Source: an uncultured Clostridia bacterium
GTDB lineage: Bacteria > Bacillota > Clostridia > Lachnospirales > Anaerotignaceae
NCBI GenBank assembly: GCA_937901125.1
Contig: CALCGT010000069.1
Coordinates: forward strand, 1 to 31,952
DNA: 31,952 bases
Direction: 5' to 3'
A model generated the notes under the pieces. That model ran no database searches. It was not told the origin of the DNA and worked only from the letters and a program-made list of their open reading frames with translations. Positions 1-9,531 of the stretch are shown here, one piece after another (position 1 is the first letter of the stretch; each line of letters opens with the position of its first letter). The translations under genes were made by a program, and so were the position numbers.

Positions 1-5
1 GTACC

Positions 6-24
6 AGACTATGAGTCTTTTTTT
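6..24 (+). terminator. Rho-independent terminator of the gene left of the window
   Basis: A short hairpin (AGACT, loop ATG, AGTCT) is followed by a run of seven T. It probably ends a plus-strand gene that lies outside the window. The stem is only 5 bp, so this is a moderate call. Confidence 0.5.
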
Positions 25-82
25 ATCTGTTGCACTTAGATTGTAAATTCAAGCTTAAAAAAGAGGAAAGGAAGAAAGAACA

Positions 83-457
83 ATGGCAAGAAATGTACTG
101 GCGGCTGCCAATAATCAGCAGCAGAAATATTATATTGAGGAAAAATTCGGCTTCCTGCCCGATGCCATCAAGGAGGACTTAAAAAAGGTCTGTGTGTATA
201 TGGCGGAAAAGCTGAACTGTACCTTTGTGGTTGGTTTTGAGGAAAATGGCGACCTGTATTTTGAAACGGTGAAGCATGAAGGGGATTGCGACTTTGATGA
301 TATCGGCGCAGAACTGGAGATCAAAAAGATTCAGAAAGAAGAACTGGAACTGTTCCGTGCCATTGAGCTTTGGTATGTGATCTTCTGCACAAAAGAAGGC
401 GAACTGGCAAAGCAGGAATTGATGCGCAGAGCCGCAGAAGAGGGAAAAAACCTGTGA
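83..457 (+). CDS. Small conserved-looking protein of unknown function
   Basis: A 124-residue soluble protein without signal peptide or membrane segment. The start is supported by the purine-rich site AGGAAAGGAAG 8-15 bases upstream. The middle is rich in acidic residues (DLYFETVKHEGDCDFDD) and the C-terminal third is predicted helical and charged (FRAIELWYVIF then KEGELAKQELMRRAAEEG). I do not recognise a family with confidence. It stands alone: a terminator-like hairpin precedes it, and a new promoter for the transporter gene lies downstream at 495-522. Codon use resembles the neighbouring housekeeping genes, so it looks like a real gene. Confidence 0.75.
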   Translation: MARNVLAAANNQQQKYYIEEKFGFLPDAIKEDLKKVCVYMAEKLNCTFVVGFEENGDLYFETVKHEGDCDFDDIGAELEIKKIQKEELELFRAIELWYVIFCTKEGELAKQELMRRAAEEGKNL

Positions 458-494
458 AAACGGGCAAAAACCACTGAAAAAATAGAAAAAATTG

Positions 495-522
495 TTGTAA
501 TATCCGCATTTGCTGTTATAAT
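495..522 (+). promoter_or_regulatory. Sigma-A promoter of the pantothenate cluster
   Basis: TTGTAA at 495-500, a 16-bp spacer and a perfect TATAAT at 517-522. Transcription should begin near 529, leaving about 150 nt of untranslated leader before the start at 683. Confidence 0.7.
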
Positions 523-541
523 GAATTTGGTTGCGTAAAAA

Positions 542-607
542 ACGGAAAAGCTGGGAAAGGATGAACATGACCCCGTAAAAGGGCAGGTATTTTGATTTTT
601 CTTCCGT
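542..607 (+). promoter_or_regulatory. Candidate structured RNA leader upstream of the ECF transporter
   Basis: ACGGAA at 542-547 is exactly complementary to TTCCGT at 602-607. Between them lies a C-rich/G-rich hairpin (CCCC then GTAAAA then GGG around 571-583). With the promoter at 495-522 this puts a closed, roughly 65-nt structure in the leader of a CoA-precursor gene cluster. It could be a cis-regulatory element. I could not match it to a known riboswitch consensus. No clear U-tract terminator follows before 683, so a translational or unrelated role is also possible. Confidence 0.35.
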
Positions 608-682
608 AGGAATACACAACAAATGACATCATCCAAATCATCTTATATCTTATAAGAATGAGAATGAAAGGAGCTATTTTAA

Positions 683-1324
683 ATGAGTGAAGCAACAAAC
701 ACAACAACAAAGAAAAAAGGGATGGCAGCCCGTGAGTTGACCACATTGGGTCTTCTGACAGGGATTCTGCTGTTGATGAGTTTTACCCCCTTGGGGTATT
801 TCAGAACATTGGGTCTGGATATTTCCCTGATGATGATTCCTGTGGGGATCGGTGCAATGCTGATGGGACCCAAGGCGGGCGCATGGCTTGGCTTTATTTT
901 TGGGGCGACCAGCTTTTATCAGTCTATGTCTGGGTCTTCCCCTTTCAGTACCATGTTGTTTAATATCAATCCTTTTTATACCTTCCTACTTTGCATCCCC
1001 ACCAGAATGCTGATGGGTTTTTTGACAGGGGTGATTTTCAAGGTAGTGCAGAAGGTGGACAGAAAGAAAACAGCGTGCTTTTTCGTAGGTGGCTTCTTTG
1101 CGGCATTTCTGAATACCGTGTTCTTCATGTCCGTTCTGATCATCTGCTACTGGAATACAGAATTTATCCAGGGCATCAATGAAACATTGGGCAATTTGAA
1201 CCCTCTGCCCTTTGTGGTTGCTTTCGTAGGCGTCAACGGCGCACTGGAAATGCCTGCAAGCTGCATTGTCGGCGGCGTGGTTTCCAAGGCAGTCAGCAGA
1301 ACTTTATATAAAAAGGTAGTTTAA
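683..1324 (+). CDS. panT: ECF transporter substrate-binding (S) component, probably pantothenate-specific
   Basis: A 213-residue membrane protein with about six hydrophobic segments (roughly residues 20-38, 48-62, 66-80, 98-122, 130-157 and 176-200), the topology of energy-coupling-factor S components. The N-terminus is short and lysine-rich, followed by an amphipathic start to helix 1 (ARELTTLGLLTGILLL) of the kind that contacts the shared EcfT subunit. Two pantothenate kinase genes follow immediately, so pantothenate is the most likely substrate (inference from context). The EcfA/A'/T energising module is not in this window and would be shared. The ribosome-binding site AAAGGAG lies 10-16 bases upstream. 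A hairpin terminator follows at 1350-1379, so read-through to coaX may be partial. Specificity for another vitamin cannot be excluded. Confidence 0.8.
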   Translation: MSEATNTTTKKKGMAARELTTLGLLTGILLLMSFTPLGYFRTLGLDISLMMIPVGIGAMLMGPKAGAWLGFIFGATSFYQSMSGSSPFSTMLFNINPFYTFLLCIPTRMLMGFLTGVIFKVVQKVDRKKTACFFVGGFFAAFLNTVFFMSVLIICYWNTEFIQGINETLGNLNPLPFVVAFVGVNGALEMPASCIVGGVVSKAVSRTLYKKVV

Positions 1325-1349
1325 GATACATAATATAGAAATGCATACG

Positions 1350-1379
1350 GCGCGGGATGGATTTTCCCGCGCTTTTTTT
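1350..1379 (+). terminator. Rho-independent terminator between panT and the coaX pair
   Basis: GCGCGGGA at 1350-1357 pairs perfectly with TCCCGCGC at 1365-1372 and is followed by seven T. It lies upstream of the first coaX start, so it either ends the panT transcript or attenuates expression of the kinases. It also rules out the longer N-terminal extension of coaX that would begin inside the stem. Confidence 0.85.
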
Positions 1380-1407
1380 AAAATCAATTCCGAATAGGAG
1401 AAGGTTT

Positions 1408-2187
1408 ATGTTATTGGTAATTGATGTAGGCAATACAAATATGGTGTTTGGCGTGTTCGATGGGGACAAGTTGGTGGCCAACTGGAGGCTTTCTACCCAG
1501 AGCGGGCGTACCTCCGATGAAACGGGGCTGTTGATCCGCAATTTGTTTGAATATTCCGAAGTTTCGGTAAATGAGATCGAAGCGATCATTGTTTCTTCCG
1601 TTGTGCCTAATGTGATGTATTCCATGCTCAACGGCATCAGAAAATTCCTGAAGAAAGACCCTATCGTGGTACGGGCTGGGCTGAAAACAGGCATCAACCT
1701 GCGTATGGAAAATCCCAAGGAAATGGGGACAGACCGTATCGTCAACCTGGTGGCGGCCCATGAGATCTATGGCGGTCCTGCCATTGTGGTGGATTACAGC
1801 ACAGCCACTACCTTCGACGTTGTCAGCGAAAATGGCGAATTCCTCACAGGCATCACAGCCCCCGGGCTGCAGACCTGTGCCGATGCCCTGTATCAGAAGG
1901 CGGCGAACCTGCCGAAATTTGAGATCGTCAGCCCCGACAGTATTATCACGAAAAATACCATCGAAAGTATGCAGGCTGGTCTGGTGGTGGGTCATATCGG
2001 TGAAGCAAAGTATATCATCGAAAAGATCAGAGAGCATTTCAAATGCCCCAATATGAAGGTCATCGCTACAGGCGGCCTGGGCAAAGTGATCTATGAAGAG
2101 AAAAAAGGTATTTTTGATGTATATGACCCTGTTTTGGCGCTCCATGGTCTGCGCCTGATATATGAAAAAAATAAAAACAGACGGTAA
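1408..2187 (+). CDS. coaX: Type III pantothenate kinase, first tandem copy (divergent)
   Basis: 259 residues, the usual CoaX length. CoaX phosphorylates pantothenate with ATP, the first step of CoA synthesis, and works as a cytosolic homodimer of the ASKHA fold. The start at 1408 has a GGAGAAGG site and gives the family's typical N-terminus MLLVIDVGNTN (phosphate-1 motif, Asp6). The other core motifs are present but altered: GTDR at 107-110 (usually GADR, with Asp109 as likely catalytic base) and DYSTATTFD at 129-137, where the usual Gly131 is Ser. A C-terminal ATGGLGKVI adenosine motif is intact. The second coaX copy begins 15 bp downstream in the same operon. The changes suggest reduced or modified activity, but the protein is full length with normal codon use. 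Confidence 0.9.
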   Translation: MLLVIDVGNTNMVFGVFDGDKLVANWRLSTQSGRTSDETGLLIRNLFEYSEVSVNEIEAIIVSSVVPNVMYSMLNGIRKFLKKDPIVVRAGLKTGINLRMENPKEMGTDRIVNLVAAHEIYGGPAIVVDYSTATTFDVVSENGEFLTGITAPGLQTCADALYQKAANLPKFEIVSPDSIITKNTIESMQAGLVVGHIGEAKYIIEKIREHFKCPNMKVIATGGLGKVIYEEKKGIFDVYDPVLALHGLRLIYEKNKNRR

Positions 2188-2202
2188 GTAGGAGGAAAGC
2201 AG

Positions 2203-2970
2203 ATGCTTTTGGTAATCGACGTTGGGAACACTAACTTTGTTTTAGGCGTATACGAAGGGGAGAACCTCATCAACTGCTGGCGCATGACCACAGGCGGCAA
2301 CCGTACAGCCGATGAAACGGGTATTTTCATTCATGGCCTGTTCGATGCATCCGGGCTGGATGCCAATAGGGTGGAGGCAGTTATCATTTCCTCTGTTGTG
2401 CCGGATATCATGTATTCTTTGACTCAGGGAATCCGCAGATATTTTGGGATCGAACCCATGATCGTTGGGGTTGGGATGAAAACCGGCATCGTCATCAAAC
2501 GGGATGACCCCAAAACAGTGGGTGCCGATCGTATCGTTGACCTGGTGGCGGCCAATGAAATCTATGGCGGCCCTGCCATCGTTATCGACTATGGCACAGC
2601 CAATACCTTCGATGTTATCAATGAAAAAAATGAGTTTATCACCGGCTTTATTACGCCCGGTATCTCTTCCTGTGCTGATGCCCTGTATCAGAAAGCGGCG
2701 CAGCTGCCGAAAATCGAGATCAAAGCGCCCAAGTCCATCATTGCAAAAAATACGGTGGATAGCTTTCAGGCGGGCTTGGTGCTGGGGCATATTGGTCAGA
2801 CCAAGTATATCATTGAGCAGCTGAAGGAGCAGCTGAACCTGCCCAATATGAAGGTCATTGCTACGGGGGGCTTAGCCAAAGTCATCGACCCCAATAATGA
2901 GATTTTCGATGTGCTGGACCCTGTATTAACTTTGAAGGGGTTACGCATACTTTATGAGAAAAACAAATAA
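2203..2970 (+). CDS. coaX: Type III pantothenate kinase, second tandem copy
   Basis: 255 residues, clearly paralogous to the gene just upstream (the N-terminal MLLVIDVGNTN and many blocks are shared). The phosphate-1 motif (Asp6), GADR at 107-110 and DYGTANTFD at 129-137 are all present. Gly131 and Ala108 are retained here, but position 134 is Asn (Thr in copy 1) and position 113 is Asp (Asn in copy 1). The ribosome-binding site is AGGAGGAAAG and the start lies 15 bp after the copy-1 stop, so the two are co-translated from one operon. A strong terminator follows directly. On sequence this copy looks the more likely to be a standard kinase. Confidence 0.93.
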   Translation: MLLVIDVGNTNFVLGVYEGENLINCWRMTTGGNRTADETGIFIHGLFDASGLDANRVEAVIISSVVPDIMYSLTQGIRRYFGIEPMIVGVGMKTGIVIKRDDPKTVGADRIVDLVAANEIYGGPAIVIDYGTANTFDVINEKNEFITGFITPGISSCADALYQKAAQLPKIEIKAPKSIIAKNTVDSFQAGLVLGHIGQTKYIIEQLKEQLNLPNMKVIATGGLAKVIDPNNEIFDVLDPVLTLKGLRILYEKNK

Positions 2971-2997
2971 CAGGCGAACATTCGCCTGTTTTTTCTT
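2971..2997 (+). terminator. Terminator of the coaX operon
   Basis: CAGGCGAA and TTCGCCTG form an 8-bp stem with a two-base loop, followed by TTTTTTCTTT. It begins immediately after the coaX stop codon. Confidence 0.9.
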
Positions 2998-2999
2998 TC

Positions 3000-3140
3000 G
3001 GGCCGAGGGGCGCTGTCCCACTTCCCCACTGGGGGATGATACCCCAGACCCCCATTTGCAGCAACATGTACATGTTGCTGCGGTATCGAGTTCCAAGGGA
3101 GTGACTCCCTTGGTGGGAGTTTGAGGGTGAAACCCTCAAG
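3000..3140 (+). repeat. Multi-hairpin intergenic repeat, copy A, in the dusB leader
   Basis: Four inverted repeats lie in series: CTGGGG/CCCCAG (3029-3047), a perfect 24-bp palindrome centred on ACATGT (3058-3081), CCAAGGGA/TCCCTTGG (3093-3113) and TTGAGGGT/ACCCTCAA (3121-3139). The element ends about 10 bases before the AAGAGG ribosome-binding site of dusB. A closely related copy on the other strand (15857-15990) sits in the same position before the aminopeptidase gene. I see no coding potential. It may act as a transcribed leader structure or be a mobile palindromic repeat. Confidence 0.85.
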
Positions 3141-3158
3141 AAGAAAAGAGGTGTAAAT

Positions 3159-4124
3159 ATGAAAATTGGAAAATTGAAATTGGAAAATAACGTGTTTCTG
3201 GCACCCATGGCAGGGGTGACCGATCTGCCCTTCCGCCTGCTCTGCAAGGAAATGGGCTGCGGCCTGGTCTATTCCGAAATGGTCAGTGCCAAAGGGATTT
3301 TATACGATAATAAAAATACAACAGAACTGTTGGAGATCGCCCCGGAGGAACGCCCCGTAGCCGTGCAGCTCTTTGGCTCCGATCCGGAAATCCTTGGGAA
3401 TATGGCGAAGAAAATTGAGGATTATCCTATCGATATCATCGATGTGAATATGGGCTGCCCCGCGCCGAAAATCGTGAAAAACGGCGAAGGCTCCTGCCTG
3501 ATGAAAACACCTGAACTGGTGGGGAAGATCGTTAAATCTCTGGTGGAAAGCCAGAGCAAGCCCGTTACCATCAAATTCCGTAAGGGCTTCGATGATGACC
3601 ATGTAAATGCTGTGGAAATCGCCAAGGTAGCCGAGGCAAATGGTGCCTCCGCTGTGGCTGTCCATGGTCGTACCCGGGAGCAGTATTATAGCGGGAAAGC
3701 CGATTGGGATATCATCCGTCAGGTGAAGGAAGCCGTAAATATCCCTGTCATTGGCAATGGGGATATCTTTACTCCCAAGGATGCCAAAGCTCTGCTGGAG
3801 CATACGGGCTGCGATGCTATTATGGTAGGCCGTGGCGCTCAAGGGAATCCCTGGATCTTCAAGCGCATCCTCCATTACCTGAAAACAGGGGAATTCCTGC
3901 CGGAACCCACTGCCGAGGAACGGGTGGAAAAGGCTCTGCGCCATTCCCAGATGCTCATCGACTATAAGGGCGAGTATATCGGTATCCGTGAAATGCGGAA
4001 GCACATGGCGTGGTATATGAAGGGGCTGCCCGGTGCTGCGGAACTGCGGGGCAAGCTGAACTATGCTGAGACTATGGCGGAAATGGAAGCCCTTTTGCGG
4101 GGATATTTGGAAAATCATAGATAA
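3159..4124 (+). CDS. dusB: tRNA-dihydrouridine synthase, DusB/NifR3 type
   Basis: A 321-residue FMN-dependent enzyme that reduces specific uridines in the tRNA D-loop with NADPH. The N-terminal TIM barrel begins with NVFLAPMAGVTD (FMN-binding). The catalytic cysteine is Cys100 in DVNMGCPAPK. VHGRTREQYYSGKADW and GNGDIF are further typical FMN and tRNA-binding blocks, followed by VGRGAQGNPWIF. The helical C-terminal tail is of normal length. It is monocistronic, with a hairpin-repeat leader upstream and a terminator downstream. No unusual features in the protein. Confidence 0.93.
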   Translation: MKIGKLKLENNVFLAPMAGVTDLPFRLLCKEMGCGLVYSEMVSAKGILYDNKNTTELLEIAPEERPVAVQLFGSDPEILGNMAKKIEDYPIDIIDVNMGCPAPKIVKNGEGSCLMKTPELVGKIVKSLVESQSKPVTIKFRKGFDDDHVNAVEIAKVAEANGASAVAVHGRTREQYYSGKADWDIIRQVKEAVNIPVIGNGDIFTPKDAKALLEHTGCDAIMVGRGAQGNPWIFKRILHYLKTGEFLPEPTAEERVEKALRHSQMLIDYKGEYIGIREMRKHMAWYMKGLPGAAELRGKLNYAETMAEMEALLRGYLENHR

Positions 4125-4129
4125 AAATA

Positions 4130-4181
4130 AGGCTCTTGATAGGCAATCTATTTTGATGTTGCCTAACGAGGGCCTCTTTTT
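4130..4181 (+). terminator. Nested hairpin terminator after dusB
   Basis: AGGCTCT pairs with AGGGCCT (one G-U), enclosing AGGCAA/TTGCCT, then a run of seven T follows. It begins within ten bases of the dusB stop. Confidence 0.8.
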
Positions 4182-4189
4182 TTGCAAAA

Positions 4190-4262
4190 ATGGAAAGCAT
4201 GCTTGACATTTTTGTGGGTAGGTGGTATAGTTGATTTATGGAAAGCAAACTTTACATTTTGG
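4190..4262 (+). promoter_or_regulatory. Promoter with duplicated operator-like repeat for the XRE operon
   Basis: A near-consensus promoter, TTGACA (4203-4208), 17-bp spacer, TATAGT (4226-4231), is bracketed by two direct repeats of about 25 bp beginning ATGGAAAGCA (4190 and 4238), with roughly five mismatches. One repeat overlaps the -35 box; the other covers the start-site/leader region up to the GGAGGAG ribosome-binding site. The layout is what an autoregulated XRE repressor would use, though the binding protein is an inference. Confidence 0.7.
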
Positions 4263-4274
4263 AGGAGAAAGCCT

Positions 4275-4481
4275 ATGAAAAACAGATTGGAGGAAATCCG
4301 AAAAGCACGAGGCATCCGTCAGGAGGAGTTGGCGGCGGCGTTGGAGGTTTCCCGTCAGACCATCGGGTCTTTGGAAAACGGCAGATATAACCCATCCATT
4401 CTACTGGCGTTTAAGCTCGCCCGTTATTTCGGGATGTCCATTGAAGAGATTTTTATTTATGAAGAGGAGGAAAAGGCATGA
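4275..4481 (+). CDS. Small XRE-family helix-turn-helix transcriptional regulator
   Basis: 68 residues consisting almost entirely of one Cro/CI-type HTH domain: LEEIRKARGIRQEELAAAL, then VSRQTIGSLENGRYNPS as recognition region, then LAFKLARYFGMSIEEIFIYEEE. This compact type commonly pairs with a membrane protein in Firmicutes two-gene operons. The start was chosen for the GGAGGAGAAA site 4 bases upstream; a longer frame would run back through the promoter. The stop overlaps the start of the next gene by 4 bases (ATGA), so they are translationally coupled. It probably autoregulates through the repeated boxes in its promoter. Confidence 0.88.
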   Translation: MKNRLEEIRKARGIRQEELAAALEVSRQTIGSLENGRYNPSILLAFKLARYFGMSIEEIFIYEEEEKA

Positions 4482-4903
4482 AACAGAAACGAAATGTTAA
4501 TTTGGGGACTCTGATTGTGGGGGTGCTTTGTGTCATTGGGGCATGTTTTTTAAAGGATGCGTATTATGCCAATATGCTGCGCTCCTGCGGGATCGCTTGG
4601 ATCGTCAGCGGGGGTATCCAGCTGAAGCAGTATGTGTATTATTCCAAGCCGGAGCATCAGGCGGAATATGAAGAAAAACAGGTACAGCAGCGCATCAGTC
4701 TGAAAGATGAAAGAAAAGTCATGCTACGGCAGATGGCAGGGCATAAGTCCTATCAGATCATGTTTTTTGTGCTGCTGGCGGTGAGCCTGCTGTTTGCCCT
4801 GCTGCGGGTGGAATGGTGGATCACAGGGATCGTATTTTTGCTGTGGGTGGCACAGTATGTGATGGGGATTGTGCTGTTCCGCTATTACGAGAAACGGCTG
4901 TAA
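4478..4903 (+). CDS. Four-helix membrane protein coupled to the XRE regulator
   Basis: 141 residues with about four hydrophobic segments (roughly residues 10-25, 35-50, 93-110 and 114-134) separated by a charged loop (KPEHQAEYEEKQVQQRISLKDERK). Its ATG overlaps the regulator's stop codon, so it is almost certainly expressed with it. I recognise no enzymatic motif. In comparable XRE/membrane-protein pairs the function is unknown, so none is assigned here. The downstream terminator is shared with the convergent copA gene. Confidence 0.75.
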   Translation: MKQKRNVNLGTLIVGVLCVIGACFLKDAYYANMLRSCGIAWIVSGGIQLKQYVYYSKPEHQAEYEEKQVQQRISLKDERKVMLRQMAGHKSYQIMFFVLLAVSLLFALLRVEWWITGIVFLLWVAQYVMGIVLFRYYEKRL

Positions 4904-4989
4904 AGCCTTAGGTGGCTCTGCCCCCTAAAACCCCTGCAAGGGGCATTATGCCCCTTGCCCCTGATACTCCGCAAAACTACGTTTTGCGT
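4904..4989. repeat. Hairpin-rich intergenic repeat, copy C
   Basis: It lies between convergent genes. It has GGGCATAATGCCC-type structure: GCAAGGGGCA (4936-4945) and TGCCCCTTGC (4949-4958) form a perfect 10-bp stem, then GCAAAAC/GTTTTGC (4971-4987) a second hairpin. Wording such as GGCTCTGCCCC and CCCTGATAC recurs in the elements at 15857-15990 and 31800-31860, so it belongs to a family of GC-rich palindromic spacers. Confidence 0.6.
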
Positions 4990-5021
4990 GAAAGGAAATT
5001 CTAATGAAATAGATTTATATA

Positions 5022-5057
5022 AAAAGAAAGGGCAGGAGTGATCCAGCCCTTTCTTTT
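5022..5057. terminator. Bidirectional terminator between the XRE operon and copA
   Basis: AAAAGAAAGGGC pairs with GCCCTTTCTTTT around a 12-base loop, giving U-tracts on both strands. It serves the plus-strand membrane-protein gene and the minus-strand copper ATPase gene, whose stop codon abuts it. Confidence 0.85.
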
Positions 5058-7604
<2,547 letters not shown>

Positions 7605-7655
7605 ATTGAAACACCTCCCATCGTTTCTCTTGAAAGATAGTATGTGAATTTTCGC

Positions 7656-7919
7656 TTACTTAAATACTTTACCCATAATTTCAATCAATTCATCAATTTT
7701 TTCATCTCTTTCCTGCTCGCTTTCTGCATTTCTGACACAGGTTTTCAAATGAGCGGAAAGAACTTCTTTATTCGCTTTATTCAGAATCGCCATTGTTGCC
7801 ATTAGTTGGTGAGAAATATCGATACAATAGCGATCTTCTTCGACCATGTTCAGGATTCCATCGATCTGACCTCTGGCAGTTTTCAGCAGGTTTCCAACTT
7901 TTGTTTTATCTGCTTGCAT
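7656..7919 (-). CDS. csoR: CsoR-type copper-sensing transcriptional repressor
   Basis: An 87-residue all-helical repressor of the CsoR/RcnR family. The Cu(I) ligand set is complete: Cys32 (RYCIDIS), His57 and Cys61 (SAHLKTC), with the C-x24-H-x3-C spacing of CsoR rather than the nickel or formaldehyde sensors. Early residues KVGNLLKTARGQIDGI match the DNA-contacting first helices. It is the first gene of the csoR-copA operon, with a promoter and a G/C-tract operator candidate directly upstream. Copper binding should release it and raise expression of the exporter. Confidence 0.93.
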   Translation of the reverse strand: MQADKTKVGNLLKTARGQIDGILNMVEEDRYCIDISHQLMATMAILNKANKEVLSAHLKTCVRNAESEQERDEKIDELIEIMGKVFK

Positions 7920-7940
7920 TCGTATCCGCTCCCTTCTACT

Positions 7941-7996
7941 ACCCCACCCCTGGGGGGGATTAATTGCATTATATAGGTTCTCTCCAAGAAAATCAA
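7941..7996 (-). promoter_or_regulatory. csoR-copA promoter with G-tract/C-tract operator
   Basis: On the minus strand: TTGATT (7996-7991), 17-bp spacer, perfect TATAAT (7973-7968). Just downstream, over the predicted start site, is CCCCCCCAGGGGTGGGGT (7958-7941). CsoR operators are typically G/C-tract pseudo-palindromes, so this is a good candidate for copper-responsive repression. Confidence 0.75.
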
Positions 7997-8074
7997 TAGG
8001 AATTTTTGCAGAATATGTTCTTTTCTTTTGATTTTGCCTATGCTAGACTAAAGAAAAAGGAGAGGAGATGGAAT

Positions 8075-8551
8075 ATGAAAGAAGCAAGACCCATGCGCCG
8101 TCAGGACAGGCTGGTTTCCGAAGAACGGGCCAGAGAGATCATTAAAAATGCAGAATACGGCATCCTTATGACTGCCGATGGGGAAGGGCAGCCCTATGGG
8201 GTGGCTGTTTCCCATGTGATGGATGGGGATAAAATCTATTTCCATTGTGCCCTGGAGGGCAGAAAGCTGGAAAATATCCGTGTGAATCCCAAGGTCTGCA
8301 TGAGTTGTGTTTCCAATGCTTACGTGGATCAGGAGAAATACACCCATCGTTATGAAAGTGCTATAGCAGAGGGGGCTGCCGCCATAGTTTCGGATAGAGA
8401 GGAAAAGCTCCACGCCTTGCGGCTCATTTGTGGAAAATATGCGCCCCATTCCTTCAAAGATTCTGATGCGTATATCCTGCCGAAAATGGACAAGACCGGC
8501 GTTGTCCGCATCGATTTGGAAACCCTGCCTGGAAAAGTGAACAGTCGTTGA
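8075..8551 (+). CDS. Pyridoxamine 5'-phosphate oxidase-like flavin protein, NimA type
   Basis: 158 residues of the split-barrel FMN-binding fold. Beginning MKEARPMRRQDR, it carries the RRQDR-type motif, the strand YGILMTADGEGQPYGVAVSHV and YFHCALEGRKLENI of the NimA/PNPOx-like group. Such proteins bind FMN or other cofactors; some are linked to nitroimidazole reduction, but the substrate cannot be told from sequence. The start at 8075 follows AGGAGAGGAG; the frame extends upstream but without a ribosome-binding site. It is divergent from csoR and ends at a strong terminator. Confidence 0.88.
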   Translation: MKEARPMRRQDRLVSEERAREIIKNAEYGILMTADGEGQPYGVAVSHVMDGDKIYFHCALEGRKLENIRVNPKVCMSCVSNAYVDQEKYTHRYESAIAEGAAAIVSDREEKLHALRLICGKYAPHSFKDSDAYILPKMDKTGVVRIDLETLPGKVNSR

Positions 8552-8591
8552 TCTTCCTTAAAAACAATAGAGAAGTAGTTTTTCTACAATC

Positions 8592-8620
8592 AAAAAGCCA
8601 TCCCAATGGGATGGCTTTTG
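8592..8620. terminator. Strong bidirectional terminator
   Basis: AAAAGCCATCCCA pairs with TGGGATGGCTTTT, an almost loop-free perfect hairpin ending in T-rich sequence on the plus strand and T on the minus. It separates the convergent NimA-like gene and the 3D-domain gene. Confidence 0.88.
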
Positions 8621-8651
8621 CTTTGTCGTGGTTTTGTTTTTTATGTTCCGA

Positions 8652-9446
8652 TCAGCTCAAAACATATACGGTTACATTTCGAACGCCCCAGCCGTATGCT
8701 TCACTCAGAGAGCTGTAGCAAACGTCTACACGGTTGCCCTTGATGGCGCCGCCGGTATCTGTTGCAGTCGCTACACCGTAACCGGGGACATAAACTCTAG
8801 AGCCCAGAGGGATGACCCTGGGGTCTACGGCGATGGTGCCATAGCCGGCTCTTGTGCCGGAAGCTGTGATGCCGTTGCAGCCTGCATCGTAAGGTGTGTA
8901 AGCAGTTACCTTTGCGTTGATGGCTTTGGAATATTTCATACCGTTGATCACGTTTTTGGGACCAACTTCAACAATTTTATTCTGCGCTGCTGTAACCGCT
9001 TTCTTTTCTACGAACTTTGTATCGATCAGTTCGTCGCCGTGGTAAACTTCTTTGCTGATGACGGATGCTACGCCGTCCTTGCCTTCCTGAACGACACGGC
9101 TTTCACCGGATTTCAGGGAATCATTGGTGCGTTCCACTGTTTTGTAGGGGATTGCTTCTGTGGATGCCACTGTTTTTTCTGTAACAGATGTCAGAGACAG
9201 TGTCATCATTGCTTCGATGGGGTCGCCTTCTTCTGCGTCCTCCAGAATATAGTCTGTGTCGATGGTGTTTGACAGATCATCCAGCAGTTCGCCTACGGTT
9301 TCCTTATCTGTGGAGATCATTCTGGGGGCACCGTCGATGTTGATGACTACAGATTGCATATTCGTTTTGCTGTAAGCAGATGCTGTTCCGCAGCCGATTA
9401 CCAATATAAATACCACGATAGCAAATACTCTAAGATGTGTTTTCAT
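8652..9446 (-). CDS. Exported cell-wall protein with DUF348, G5 and 3D domains
   Basis: 264 residues. A signal sequence occupies residues 1-25 (FAIVVFILVIGCGTASA); VIGC could be a lipobox, or cleavage could follow ASA. A DUF348-like segment (about 30-75), a G5 domain (about 84-161, ending KIVEVG) and a C-terminal 3D domain (178-262) follow. The 3D domain has its conserved aspartates Asp208, Asp230 and Asp241 within AVDPRVIPLGS, TATDTGGAIKGNRVDV. 3D domains resemble the MltA catalytic double-psi barrel, so a peptidoglycan-cleaving role similar to YabE/Rpf-like proteins is likely. The start at 9446 follows AAGGAGG; the frame is open 67 codons further, inside the leader, without a ribosome-binding site. 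A long structured leader lies upstream. Confidence 0.9.
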   Translation of the reverse strand: MKTHLRVFAIVVFILVIGCGTASAYSKTNMQSVVINIDGAPRMISTDKETVGELLDDLSNTIDTDYILEDAEEGDPIEAMMTLSLTSVTEKTVASTEAIPYKTVERTNDSLKSGESRVVQEGKDGVASVISKEVYHGDELIDTKFVEKKAVTAAQNKIVEVGPKNVINGMKYSKAINAKVTAYTPYDAGCNGITASGTRAGYGTIAVDPRVIPLGSRVYVPGYGVATATDTGGAIKGNRVDVCYSSLSEAYGWGVRNVTVYVLS

Positions 9447-9531
9447 TTTTTCCTCCTTGAACGAGCCGTACTGCCGTTTTTTGTGGGAATGGCAGGGGAT
9501 GTCGCTCCTGTTAGTAATAGATGATAGACAT

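Noticed and set aside
3000..3140. CRISPR-like repeat array
   Set aside because: The palindromes differ from each other, spacing is irregular and there are no spacers or cas genes; the copy at 15857-15990 shows it is an interspersed element.
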